Position numbers and translations under genes: made by a program | Shown: piece by piece, positions 15,364-22,972 of the stretch | Layout: each line of letters begins with the position of its first letter | Numbering within the stretch: position 1 is the first letter of the stretch | Source: CAZLMW01 sp964560875 | GTDB lineage: Bacteria > Myxococcota_A > UBA9042 | Direction of reading: 5' to 3' | Assembly (NCBI GenBank): GCA_964560875.1 | Contig: CAZLMW010000064.1 | Coordinates: 1 to 43,388 of the forward strand | Length of the DNA stretch: 43,388 bases | Notes under the pieces: generated by a model | Databases searched by the model: none | Seen by the model: the letters and a program-made list of their open reading frames with translations, nothing else | Told to the model about the DNA's origin: nothing

Positions 15364-17232
15364 TCAGTCGCCAGATGCGGCGCCGATCGTCTTGAGCGCA
15401 GCGGCAACAGACTGCACGCGAACCCCGGTCTGCGGTCCCTCTCCCGTGTCGTCATCGGCGCGGACATGAGGCGACACCTCTTCGCCCGAGAGATCCCAGC
15501 GCTCGAACAGCCACGGCGGAGACCACGAAACGAAATCCATTTCGGGCATCGAGAACGGATGCCGAAAGAGCCTCTTCTCCCAAGACTGGGTCGGCAGGAT
15601 CTCGGCGAACGTCTCCTCGGCGATCGCCATCTGGCGGGCGCGCGCCGCATCGAGTCCACGTCTGGCGCCGAGTGTCACAAAGACCACGCCGACGCCCGCC
15701 ACCTCGCAAGCAGCCTTGATGCGGCGCGCAAGGTCGCGGTTTGTGTCGCGTTGGCGAGCCATATCAGGCGGTACGGACTCTCGCGGGAAGTTGGGGATGG
15801 CGACCGCGATCGCTGCGCGAATGGCGCCGGTCGCTTCCGGGCCCGAGCCATTTGCCGCGCGTCTCAATGCCGTCAGCAATCGCGTCCAGTGGTGCTTGAC
15901 AAGCGGGTCGTCAAGCAGACGCAAGAAGTCGCCAACATTGAACAATAGACGAAGCTTAGGAAGCTTACGGCCGGCCTCGGTGCGCGCACCCAACATCATC
16001 AGGCCCGTGCGCAACTCCTCGAGGTTGCCCTTCTCCAGCACGCGTTGCGCCAGGAAGCGCTGATCGAGGGGCTGGCCGACGAGGACGAGCTCGGACAAGT
16101 GACCGCTCTCGCAGAGGTCGGCAATGAGTTCCGCCTGCTTGGGCCGCGCGACTTTTTCGCACATCGCCGTCATCCACGAGACAGGCCCGTGCTCGGCCGC
16201 GAGACGCGCAAACGTCGTCGCGATGGTGTCGGCGTCGAACAGCTCGGTGCCGCTGAAGAGCAGCGGTGCATCGCTGCCACGCGCGTCGTTGTCCGCGTCA
16301 AACGTGGCCGCCGATTCGGTGAGGGCTGCCGCCATCTTTTGCTGCGGAAACTGCTCGATTCGGAAGCCAGGACAATACTCCTTGCATGTCTTGCAGTCCG
16401 GGATGCGGAACCACTGCTTGGCTTTGAACGCGCGGAACTCGCCCGGATGCATCGCTTCGTATTCTCGGAAGCTGCGCAGGCCATAGAACTGCGGCTCGAC
16501 GAATCGTTCACCAAAACGCCAGAGCAAACAGTTGGGGACGTTGTACGGCTTGATCCGGGCGCCGTATTCTTCGAGCGCCGGCAACGCCCGTTCGACCGCA
16601 GCGACGACGTCGTCGTAGGGCACGTAGAAGCGCCCGAGTTCATCGCTGTTGCTGCGCTGCGTGATGAACGGCTGAATCATGAACAGCCCGACGCCGTGTG
16701 GGCCGAGCAGCTCCACCATCTCCTTGATGTAGGGCGTGTTGTCGGGCAGCAGGATCTGGTTGTTCATCAGGTGCGCTTGCAGCCCATGCTTACGTTTGAC
16801 GGCCGCGATATTGGCGAGCCCCTGCAACGCCTGCTCGAGCGCGCCCGGAGCCGTAGCGATTCCGTCGTGGATCTTTGGCGTGTGCCCGTGCAAGGAAAAT
16901 GTGAAGCCGTCCAAGCCTGCCTTCATCGCGTCTTCGGTGAACTGCCTGTACGCGAACATGCGCCCGTTCGACGTCACACCGATGCGCTTGAAGTTGTGGC
17001 TTCGGGCTTCCTTGATGAGGTCGATGAAGTCGGGACGGATCGTCGGTTCGCCGCCCGAGAATCCAATCTGGTCGTAGCCCTCGGCGGCGGCGTACCGGAT
17101 GCGCTCGAGGATCTGCTCGGTCGTGAGATCGAGTTTGTCCGCCTGCGGGATCGCCCGGTAATCCAACTGCGTGCAATACTTGCAACGGCTGTTGCAAGTG
17201 AAACCGGTTTCGATCGAAAGGAGCTTACCCAT
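15364..17232 (-). CDS. Radical SAM protein with auxiliary cluster motif and 320-aa C-terminal extension
   Basis: 622 aa. The N-terminal radical SAM core (about 1-230) has CNSRCKYC (C13, C17, C20) for the SAM-binding [4Fe-4S] cluster, FSGGEP (GGE motif) at 58-63 and TSNGR. Cys235 together with C280, C283 and C287 (PDCKTCKEYCPGF) resembles the auxiliary-cluster or SPASM-type cysteines of enzymes that modify peptides, although the spacing is not canonical. Residues about 300-622 form a long alpha/beta region with no motif I know. Substrate unknown; peptide or protein modification is one possibility. The ATG at 17232 shares the palindrome CATG with the ATG of the divergent thioredoxin-fold gene. 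No obvious precursor peptide lies next to it. Tail-to-tail with the lipoprotein gene. Confidence 0.9.
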   Translation of the reverse strand: MGKLLSIETGFTCNSRCKYCTQLDYRAIPQADKLDLTTEQILERIRYAAAEGYDQIGFSGGEPTIRPDFIDLIKEARSHNFKRIGVTSNGRMFAYRQFTEDAMKAGLDGFTFSLHGHTPKIHDGIATAPGALEQALQGLANIAAVKRKHGLQAHLMNNQILLPDNTPYIKEMVELLGPHGVGLFMIQPFITQRSNSDELGRFYVPYDDVVAAVERALPALEEYGARIKPYNVPNCLLWRFGERFVEPQFYGLRSFREYEAMHPGEFRAFKAKQWFRIPDCKTCKEYCPGFRIEQFPQQKMAAALTESAATFDADNDARGSDAPLLFSGTELFDADTIATTFARLAAEHGPVSWMTAMCEKVARPKQAELIADLCESGHLSELVLVGQPLDQRFLAQRVLEKGNLEELRTGLMMLGARTEAGRKLPKLRLLFNVGDFLRLLDDPLVKHHWTRLLTALRRAANGSGPEATGAIRAAIAVAIPNFPRESVPPDMARQRDTNRDLARRIKAACEVAGVGVVFVTLGARRGLDAARARQMAIAEETFAEILPTQSWEKRLFRHPFSMPEMDFVSWSPPWLFERWDLSGEEVSPHVRADDDTGEGPQTGVRVQSVAAALKTIGAASGD

Positions 17233-17824
17233 GTTGCGCCAAGTGGCCGGGAGACCGGTTCAGCATAGCAGCCTGCCACAACGTTGCCCAAAGCAGCACC
17301 CCGGGTTGGGCGCGGTGGCGACGGTGATGATCGGGCTTATTGTCGCGTTCACGTCAAGTTGCTCGGCGCCACAACTTCCGGCAGCCGCCACTGCACCCAA
17401 GCTGGTGGCCAAGACGCTGAACGGCCAAATGATCGGCCTCGAACAGCTGCGCGGCCACGTCGTGCTCTTGGATTTCATGGCGAGCTGGTGCCGCCCTTGC
17501 GAGAAGGCCGTCCCTCACTACGTCGCGCTCAGTGCGAAGTTACGCCCCCGAGGACTGCGCATCGTCTTGATCAGCGAGGACGAGGATCGGCCTGATATCG
17601 TCGATTTCGTCGCGCGGTTGGGGGTGAAGCTGCCTGTCGCGATGGATCCGGGCGAGCGGTGGTACAAGGCATTTGGCGTTACGGCGCTGCCGACGGCGGT
17701 GCTTGTCGACCGAGCGGGACGTGTGCGCCACGTCATTGACGGCGGCAGTTCGCCGGACAAGGGGCCGCAGTCGATGACGACCAGAGTGGACCGTGCTGTT
17801 GCCGAACTCCTGGCGGAACGTTAG
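17231..17824 (+). CDS. TlpA/thioredoxin-fold lipoprotein, thiol-disulfide oxidoreductase
   Basis: 197 aa. The ATG at 17231 is preceded by aaaggag (17217-17223) and is chosen for that reason; GTG/ATG codons at about 17330 are alternatives that would leave no charged n-region. Residues 1-44 are a long basic lead, a hydrophobic core and Cys44 in SSC, a lipoprotein-type end. The TlpA-like thioredoxin domain (about 55-195) has redox motif WCRPC (C87, C90), the cis-Pro in ALPTAV, and strands LLDFMASW and RIVLISED. It should reduce or oxidise thiols on the outer face of a membrane. The stop codon lies inside the palindrome at 17816-17835. It ends 28 bp from the convergent Dam-like gene. A promoter would have to lie inside the radical SAM coding region. 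Confidence 0.88.
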   Translation: MLRQVAGRPVQHSSLPQRCPKQHPGLGAVATVMIGLIVAFTSSCSAPQLPAAATAPKLVAKTLNGQMIGLEQLRGHVVLLDFMASWCRPCEKAVPHYVALSAKLRPRGLRIVLISEDEDRPDIVDFVARLGVKLPVAMDPGERWYKAFGVTALPTAVLVDRAGRVRHVIDGGSSPDKGPQSMTTRVDRAVAELLAER

Positions 17825-17835
17825 GTATCTAACGA
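17816..17835. repeat. Palindromic 20-bp element at convergent gene ends, copy 1
   Basis: CGTTAG-gtat-CTAACG (17819-17834) with matching flanks. It matches 26588-26607 at 19 of 20 bases, the one difference lying in the four-base centre. It includes the TAG stop of the thioredoxin-fold gene and lies 18 bp before the end of the convergent methylase gene. No T-tract follows on either strand. Protein-binding palindrome or bidirectional stem-loop are both possible. Confidence 0.75.
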
Positions 17836-17852
17836 ACCGCCGGTCATTCGGA

Positions 17853-18866
17853 TTACCAGGCGAGACCAGCGCGCTTGTTGCGCACGACGACTTCGCGGAC
17901 CGAACCGCGTTTGTCCGCCTTGCAGTTGACGGAACGGGCGGCCATGACGGTGCGAATATCGAAGCTGTCGTAGAGGCCGCGGATGAAGTCGCAGTCGCTG
18001 TTGCTCAGCACGAACCGCACGCCCATCTTGTCCAGCTCGACGCAAACATCGCGCAGCTCTTGCTGGGCCCGCCCGCTAAAGCCACCGCGCGAGTAAGCGT
18101 TGAACGCGCTCGTCTCACTGATCGGGTGGTACGGCGGGTCCATGTAGACGAAGTCGATGTCGTGGTCGGAGACCAACTGCGGGATCTTGCGAAAGTCGGC
18201 GCTGTCGATGTCTGCAACCTGCAGGGCCGCGCTGGCAGCCCGCAGTTTGGCGGCTGGCGCGATAACGGGCGAAGCGTAGCGTCCATGGGGCGTGTTGAAG
18301 CGCCCGGACTTGTTCTCGCGCCACAGCCCGTTGAAGCATGTTCGATTGAGAAACAGCATGCGCGCTGCACGTTCGACAGGTGTCATGTCCCGGTCCCCCG
18401 GATGGTCGCTGCGAACAGCGTAGAAGTAGGCCGCTCGGTCTTCTCCCAGGCGAGACAGGTACAGAGCCTGGTGGCGTCGCAGGGCGGCGAGCAGCGCGTC
18501 GATATGATCGCGGACGACCGTGAACACGTTGACGACGTCGTGATTGGCGTCGGTGATGAGCGCGCCGGCAAACGCGGACTCGTTGCGCAGATGGAAGTAC
18601 ATCGCGCCACCGCCAAGGAAAGGTTCGGCGTAGCGCGCAATCGAATGCGGCCGCAGCGTGTCGAGAGCGGGAATCAGCTTTGATTTGCCGCCGACCCACT
18701 TGATGAAGGGTCGCGCCGGCTGCGCTTTGCCCGGCTGGCCGATCGGAACTTCAACACCGGGGCCGCCCGGACGCAGAAGCCTGAGTGTCGGCCGATCGGC
18801 AACGGCGCGTGATGCGCTGGCGGCGGTTTCGGAAGAGAGATTGGGAGCGGTGTTTGATTCGGCCAT
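17853..18866 (-). CDS. D12-class N6-adenine DNA methyltransferase (Dam-like)
   Basis: 337 aa. It transfers methyl groups from SAM to adenine N6 in DNA. After a 50-residue Ala/Pro/Gly-rich lead come motif X (FIKWVGGKSKL, 54-64), motif I (EPFLGGGAMYF, 81-91), the target-recognition region (about 120-230, with FLNRTCFNGLWRENKSG) and motif IV DPPY (243-246). The motif order matches DpnM/Dam/EcoRV-type alpha-class enzymes. GATC specificity is plausible but not shown. No endonuclease gene is adjacent, so it appears to be an orphan methylase. The start at 18866 (MAESNT) is preferred over a codon 51 residues upstream, since the extra part has no domain and the lead is already long. Convergent with the thioredoxin-fold gene; a 572-bp gene-free region lies upstream. 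Confidence 0.92.
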   Translation of the reverse strand: MAESNTAPNLSSETAASASRAVADRPTLRLLRPGGPGVEVPIGQPGKAQPARPFIKWVGGKSKLIPALDTLRPHSIARYAEPFLGGGAMYFHLRNESAFAGALITDANHDVVNVFTVVRDHIDALLAALRRHQALYLSRLGEDRAAYFYAVRSDHPGDRDMTPVERAARMLFLNRTCFNGLWRENKSGRFNTPHGRYASPVIAPAAKLRAASAALQVADIDSADFRKIPQLVSDHDIDFVYMDPPYHPISETSAFNAYSRGGFSGRAQQELRDVCVELDKMGVRFVLSNSDCDFIRGLYDSFDIRTVMAARSVNCKADKRGSVREVVVRNKRAGLAW

Positions 18867-19438
18867 GCCTTGCCTCGCGGTTAACGAGGCGATGGTTGGG
18901 GCGGTTGGCCATCTCCGGAAAAAACTCGATCGCTCTAAGTGCTTGGGATCGCTCCGAGATCTGACACACAGAAGGCCGGTTGACGGGTAACGCGGCGCAA
19001 TATCACGGGGTTGGCTCAAATCCTCAACTCGAGCCAGAACTGGCGTCGACCGACCGACCAGAAGTCAATTTTTTTCAGGAGGTTTACAACGCATTGAAAC
19101 CTTTGACTTCACATTGAATGGCGCACTGAAGCTGCCGAAAGCGTTGACGATTACGGGTCAACCCGAACGCCCACCGAAGATCGCGAGAGCAAAATGTCGG
19201 CGTTTTGTCTATTTTTGCCGTGTTTCGGTCGTTTCCGTATCAAAATCCTCCTCTCGACGGCGTTCCAGAAAAAGAAAACGAACGGTAGACGGCAAGATTT
19301 GACCTGTTTTTGACAAATCGCTGTTGCGCGGTTTCGGAAACTGGTTTATGACCCCGCTCGCAATCACCCGGCGCCGCACTGCAGCGCCCGAACGGACACA
19401 TTCGAGCCGGCGTATCGTCCCGGCCACAGGAGTTTTCA
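18867..19438. other. 572-bp AT-richer divergent intergenic region upstream of peroxiredoxin
   Basis: This separates the Dam-like gene (-) from the peroxiredoxin gene (+) and is clearly richer in A and T than the coding surroundings, especially 19060-19330. It contains a T-tract followed by aggagg (19077-19082) with no ATG downstream at the right distance; the first in-frame choices are ATT (19093) or TTG. The resulting 60-70-codon frame to 19302 is very basic at its end and looks non-genic. A TTGACA lies at 19310-19315, but no good -10 follows at 17 bp. It probably holds the control region for peroxiredoxin and perhaps an unrecognised RNA. Confidence 0.5.
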
Positions 19439-20035
19439 ATGAGCGTTTTGGTTGGCAAGCAGGCCCCAGACTTCACCGCTGACGCCGTCATGCCCGACGG
19501 ATCTTTCAAGCAGATCAACCTGTCGGACTTCAAGGGCCAGTACGTCGTGCTGTTCTTCTACCCGCTCGACTTCACCTTCGTTTGCCCGACCGAGATCATC
19601 GCGTTCGACAAGCGCAACGCGAAGTTCACCGAGAAGAACGTGCAGCTGCTCGGCTGCTCGATCGACAGCAAATTCAGCCACTGGGCGTGGCGTAACACGA
19701 AGGTCCGCAACGGCGGCATCGGCCAGATCAGCTACCCGCTCGTCGCCGACATCACCAAGAACATCGCGCGCGACTACGACGTGCTCGTCAACGAAGCCGT
19801 TGCGCTGCGTGGCGCGTTCCTCATCGACAAGGACGGCGTGGTGCAGCACCAGGTCATCAACAACCTGCCGCTCGGCCGCAACATCGACGAGATGCTCCGC
19901 ATGGTCGACGCGCTGCAGTTCACCGAAGAGCATGGCGAGGTCTGCCCGGCCGGCTGGAAGGAAGGCAAGGCCGCGATGACGCCCAACAGCGACGGCGTCG
20001 CCAGCTTCCTCAGCAAGAACGCGCGCCGCCTGTAA
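19439..20035 (+). CDS. Typical 2-Cys peroxiredoxin (AhpC/Prx1 subfamily)
   Basis: 198 aa, normal length. It reduces hydrogen peroxide, organic peroxides and often peroxynitrite in the cytoplasm. The peroxidatic Cys49 lies in PLDFTFVCPTE, matching the P-x3-T-x2-C motif, and the resolving Cys169 lies in HGEVCPAGW near the C terminus, as in dimeric typical 2-Cys enzymes. The GGLG and YF motifs of peroxide-sensitive forms are not evident: NGGIGQ is present, but no C-terminal YF. An aggag six bases upstream supports the ATG at 19439. A good intrinsic terminator follows at 20061-20102, so this is probably a single-gene unit. No AhpF is adjacent; the reductant may be thioredoxin. Confidence 0.97.
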   Translation: MSVLVGKQAPDFTADAVMPDGSFKQINLSDFKGQYVVLFFYPLDFTFVCPTEIIAFDKRNAKFTEKNVQLLGCSIDSKFSHWAWRNTKVRNGGIGQISYPLVADITKNIARDYDVLVNEAVALRGAFLIDKDGVVQHQVINNLPLGRNIDEMLRMVDALQFTEEHGEVCPAGWKEGKAAMTPNSDGVASFLSKNARRL

Positions 20036-20060
20036 ACACAGCTCCGCAAGGTTCATTCGC

Positions 20061-20102
20061 ACGACCCGGGGTGCCCAACAGCGCCTCGGGTCGTTGCGTT
20101 TT
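20061..20102 (+). terminator. Intrinsic terminator after the peroxiredoxin gene
   Basis: Stem acgacccg (20061-20068) pairs with cgggtcgt (20087-20094), followed by tgcgtttt (20095-20102). It starts 26 bp after the stop codon. This is the best classical hairpin-plus-T-tract in the window. Confidence 0.75.
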
Positions 20103-20163
20103 GGCGCGGCTTGAGACAGATCGCGCGTTCATGAATCGGTTTTGCGCACGCACAAGGAAGACG

Positions 20164-20520
20164 ATGGTTCGGCTGCTTGCGGTGATCTCGCTGATCTGCA
20201 CGGTGACGGCGTGCAAGAAGACGCCGAGCGACGCGACCATCGAGCAGGTTTGGGCCGACCGTTGCGCGACCTGCCACGGCGACGGCGACGGCCACGGTGA
20301 AGCAGCCGCGCGACTCGATCCCAGGCCGCGCAACCTCAGGGACCCGGTTTGGCAGAGCGCCCGGGACGACGCCACCATCGGCAAGACGATCATCGAAGGC
20401 GGCGCTTCGGTCGGGCGGAGTCCGTTGATGCCCCCCCATCCTGATCTTGACGATCGGCGCGCGGAGCTTGTCGCGTATGTTCGAGGTCTGGCTGGACCGG
20501 CGACAGCGACGACGCGTTGA
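20164..20520 (+). CDS. Small mono-heme cytochrome c lipoprotein
   Basis: 118 aa. The ATG at 20164 follows aaggaag. Residues 1-17 are a lipoprotein signal ending at Cys17 (TVTAC), followed by KKTPS. One heme-binding motif CATCH (C34, C37, H38) opens a class I cytochrome c fold. The likely distal Met lies in SPLMPPH, and the fold ends in the helix LDDRRAELVAYVRGL typical of the family. It should be a membrane-tethered periplasmic electron carrier. No terminal oxidase or other respiratory gene is adjacent, so its partner is unknown. The HAD-fusion gene follows after 102 bp with its own strong ribosome binding site. Confidence 0.92.
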   Translation: MVRLLAVISLICTVTACKKTPSDATIEQVWADRCATCHGDGDGHGEAAARLDPRPRNLRDPVWQSARDDATIGKTIIEGGASVGRSPLMPPHPDLDDRRAELVAYVRGLAGPATATTR

Positions 20521-20622
20521 CGCATGGGGTATTGCTGGGGTCGTGCAAGGGCTTGGGCTTGTGGTGCCTCTCGTTTCCACAGTCTGCTAGAGTCCCGGCC
20601 CCACGCACGCGCAGGAGGTCTC

Positions 20623-21588
20623 ATGAGCGACACCACGGCCCCCGACTGGCTGCAGGACGTGAAGCTCGTCACGTTCGATTGCTTCGGAACGCTGATCGAC
20701 TGGCGCGCGGGGATGGAGAAGGTCGAGGTCACGACCGACCAACACTTCGGCGAGTTCGAAGAAGCGTGCCTGGAGTTGCAGCAGTCCGACCGGCACGTCG
20801 CCTACAGCCGCGTGCTCAAAGACGTCCTGCATAAGATGCGCCCCAACCTGCGACGCGCGATCATCGGCCTTTTTGCCGACGACTTCGGGCGTATGCCGTC
20901 GTTTCCCGACGCCGCGCTGGCGCTCTCGTCCCTCAAGAAACTCGTGCGCGTGGGTGTTCTCAGCAACTGCGACGCGAACCATCAACTCGACGTCATGAGC
21001 ACGCTTCGGGTGGCGTGGGACGTCTGCATCACGAGCCAGGATCTCCGCGCCTACAAGCCAACGGATCGCGCCTGGGACACCATGGTTCGTATGGGTGTCG
21101 CGCGGACAGCAGTGGCGCCCGAGCAGTGGCTCCACGTCTCCGCTTACGAGCGCTACGACCTGTTGCCGGCGCGATCTCGGCGACTGCGTACGTGTCACAT
21201 TCGACGTCCTGGCGGAGACACACTCGCCAACGCCGATCTCAATATCACGGGGCTCGATGAGCTCGTGACGATGCTCGCGACCGCCAAAGAGGGGCCGCTG
21301 CTACTCGAGATTCTCAACACGACCTCCGGCGCGCGTCGCGACGAGTTGCGCGGGTGGCTGACGTCCGAGCGAATCAACGCGATTCGAGCAGTTGTCGGTG
21401 TCACCGATGCGCAGGTGATCGAAGACGATGACGGCACGCTGACCGAACGCTACATGTTCGGTGGACGCGGCGAATACGAGCACTACGTCGACGCATTCTC
21501 GGCCGAGCACAAGGCCAACCTACGAGAAGCGTTCGGCGACGATGTGCAACAGACGCAGCGGATCTGCCGGGTTCGCGCCACCGCGTAG
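20623..21588 (+). CDS. HAD-superfamily hydrolase fused to a DUF4286-like C-terminal domain
   Basis: 321 aa; aggagg at 20613-20618 fixes the ATG at 20623. The HAD part (about 14-222) resembles type II haloacid dehalogenase-like proteins: nucleophile Asp19 in FDCFGTLIDW, Ser114 in VGVLSNCD, Lys145 in YKP, and an HVSAYERYDLLPAR segment where the family binds a further acidic residue. The expected second acidic residue of a phosphatase-type DxD is Cys20, as in haloacid-dehalogenase members. The C-terminal part (about 225-320; LLLEILNTTS, ELRGWLTSERI, RYMFGGRGEYEHYV, REAFGDD) resembles the small ferredoxin-like DUF4286 family. No signal peptide; cytoplasmic. The fusion is unusual as far as I know. 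An inverted repeat starts at the stop codon, followed by a GC-rich terminator. Confidence 0.85.
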   Translation: MSDTTAPDWLQDVKLVTFDCFGTLIDWRAGMEKVEVTTDQHFGEFEEACLELQQSDRHVAYSRVLKDVLHKMRPNLRRAIIGLFADDFGRMPSFPDAALALSSLKKLVRVGVLSNCDANHQLDVMSTLRVAWDVCITSQDLRAYKPTDRAWDTMVRMGVARTAVAPEQWLHVSAYERYDLLPARSRRLRTCHIRRPGGDTLANADLNITGLDELVTMLATAKEGPLLLEILNTTSGARRDELRGWLTSERINAIRAVVGVTDAQVIEDDDGTLTERYMFGGRGEYEHYVDAFSAEHKANLREAFGDDVQQTQRICRVRATA

Positions 21589-21638
21589 TGGTCCGTTTCA
21601 GGAGTTTGATGAGTCGCCGGCCGCTCGTCGGACCACTA
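21586..21638. repeat. 10-bp inverted repeat at the HAD-fusion stop codon
   Basis: tagtggtccg (21586-21595) and cggaccacta (21629-21638) are perfect inverted copies separated by 33 bases; the left arm begins with the TAG stop codon. The spacer tttcaggagtttgatgag resembles 8570-8587 in the gap between the two kinases. It could be an mRNA 3' stem-loop. Confidence 0.55.
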
Positions 21639-21650
21639 GCTTTCATCTGC

Positions 21651-21676
21651 AAGGGGCCTCGCGGGGGAGGCCCCTT
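21651..21676. terminator. GC-rich hairpin, probable bidirectional terminator
   Basis: aaggggcctc (21651-21660) and gaggcccctt (21667-21676) form a perfect 10-bp stem with a six-base loop. It lies between the convergent HAD-fusion (+) and LuxE-like (-) genes. The T-tract is short (TT on each strand, from the stem itself), so efficiency is uncertain, but position and stem strength fit a bidirectional terminator. Confidence 0.6.
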
Positions 21677-21805
21677 GGCCCGCGTTGTTCGGCAGCAGTG
21701 GGCGTCGTTTTCGTGCCTCACCCCACCCTCCGCTGCGCGTCTGTATCTCGTTGCCATCAACTGGTCGTTTCCCCTGCAACGAGACATTAGCACGTCGCCT
21801 GGCCG

Positions 21806-22972
21806 CTAACCGGTGGCTTCGTCGATCAGGAGCCCACAGCCGCGCAAGACGGTCCCGGGTGCGCGGCCATGAAGGCGCAGCCCTTCGACCCCGGGATCAA
21901 CCTCGACGAGCACACCGAGGTCTCCGGTCAAAACGAACGCGCACGACTCGATGTTGGCGAGATCGATGTGACCGACGAGCCCCATCGTGCCGAGCGGAAC
22001 GGGTTGCATCGTGTCGGGATCCAGCACAACGCTGCGCAGCCAGGGCGGCCCCACATAAGCTCTGGTCGACGTGATGTCTCCGCAAAGCTCAGCCCGAAGC
22101 GTCGTCTCGTAGCGCTGGCTGCTGAGCTCGGTCATCCCGAGTTCGCCGACGATGTGGGACGCTGAAACTCCCCAGGCCGAGGCCATGCGAGCGTGTTGTT
22201 CGGCCCGATCGATGTGCCGGTCGCGACCCTTGGGGCCGCCGGTATCCATCACGATACTGCCGACGGGCAGCGCGATCTCCACCTCGGCGGGCCAGCTGCG
22301 AAGCGCGACATCCAGCGCGATGGTCGTCCCGAATATCACCAGCGGCACGGTCTCGTGTCCGCAACTCTGTCGCCCCGCCAATCGTAAGATTTCTAACAAT
22401 CGCGCTGAGTCGACATGATCCTGGCGATTTGAGCCGGATGGATCCGCGACGATGAGCGCGTCGGTTTTCCGGTCGGAGAGCGCACCAGACAGGTGGTCGA
22501 CCATGTGGCCAAGCGATGATTTCGGGCGAATGTCGCTGCCGGGCACCAAGCTGAGGCACCGCACCCTTTTCGCGGTCGGCACGAGGTGTCGGAAGGTCGC
22601 GAGCGACGCTGCGTCGTACACTTCGGTGCAGGTCAGGCGGACCGAACCTGGGGCGCCATCGGTGGTTCCCGACGTCTCGAAAACGAACTTGGGATTTACG
22701 ACGGCGGCCTCGACCTGCGCGGCGGACCGCTTGAATGCCGACGACGGCAGCAGCGGAATCTGGCGCCAGCTGCCGACATCTTCGGGCCGACGACCAACCG
22801 CATCGCAGTAGGCGCGGTAGACGTCGATTTGTGCGTAGTGGTCGCCAAAACGCTGCAGGGCGTGCGCCTCGAAAACGGATGGGTCGAACGCGCCGGGCGC
22901 GAACGGTTCCGGTGATGCCCGCCATGCGTCGATCCACTCGAGCAAACTCCGCCGGCTTGGTTCAAGCGCCAT
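21806..22972 (-). CDS. LuxE-type acyl-protein synthetase-like protein
   Basis: 388 aa. It fits the LuxE acyl-protein synthetase branch of adenylate-forming enzymes, which activate an acyl group with ATP and pass it on as a thioester. Visible landmarks are SWRQIPLLPSSAFK, the phosphate-binding FETSGTTDGAPGSV, LSLVPGSDIRPKSSLGHMVDHL, a middle VIFGTTIALDV, and MDTGGPKGR, then GELGMTELSSQRYE and LGTMGLVGHIDLANIES typical of this branch. Length matches LuxE. The ATG at 22972 lies inside the end of the upstream aminotransferase gene (11-bp overlap), so translation is probably coupled. No luxC or luciferase gene is present, so bioluminescence is not implied. It may activate an acid for amine or amide formation with the aminotransferase. 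Confidence 0.8.
   Translation of the reverse strand: MALEPSRRSLLEWIDAWRASPEPFAPGAFDPSVFEAHALQRFGDHYAQIDVYRAYCDAVGRRPEDVGSWRQIPLLPSSAFKRSAAQVEAAVVNPKFVFETSGTTDGAPGSVRLTCTEVYDAASLATFRHLVPTAKRVRCLSLVPGSDIRPKSSLGHMVDHLSGALSDRKTDALIVADPSGSNRQDHVDSARLLEILRLAGRQSCGHETVPLVIFGTTIALDVALRSWPAEVEIALPVGSIVMDTGGPKGRDRHIDRAEQHARMASAWGVSASHIVGELGMTELSSQRYETTLRAELCGDITSTRAYVGPPWLRSVVLDPDTMQPVPLGTMGLVGHIDLANIESCAFVLTGDLGVLVEVDPGVEGLRLHGRAPGTVLRGCGLLIDEATG

Noticed and set aside
17853..18866. Restriction-modification system
   Set aside because: No endonuclease-like gene on either side; neighbours are a thioredoxin-fold lipoprotein and a peroxiredoxin.
19093..19302. Small basic ORF after the orphan aggagg
   Set aside because: It would need an ATT or TTG start, and composition (SSSRRRSRKRKR end) follows the base composition of the AT-rich region rather than a known family.
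21806..22972. Bioluminescence operon suggested by the LuxE-like protein
   Set aside because: No luxA, luxB, luxC or luxD neighbour; LuxE-like folds occur widely outside light-producing bacteria.
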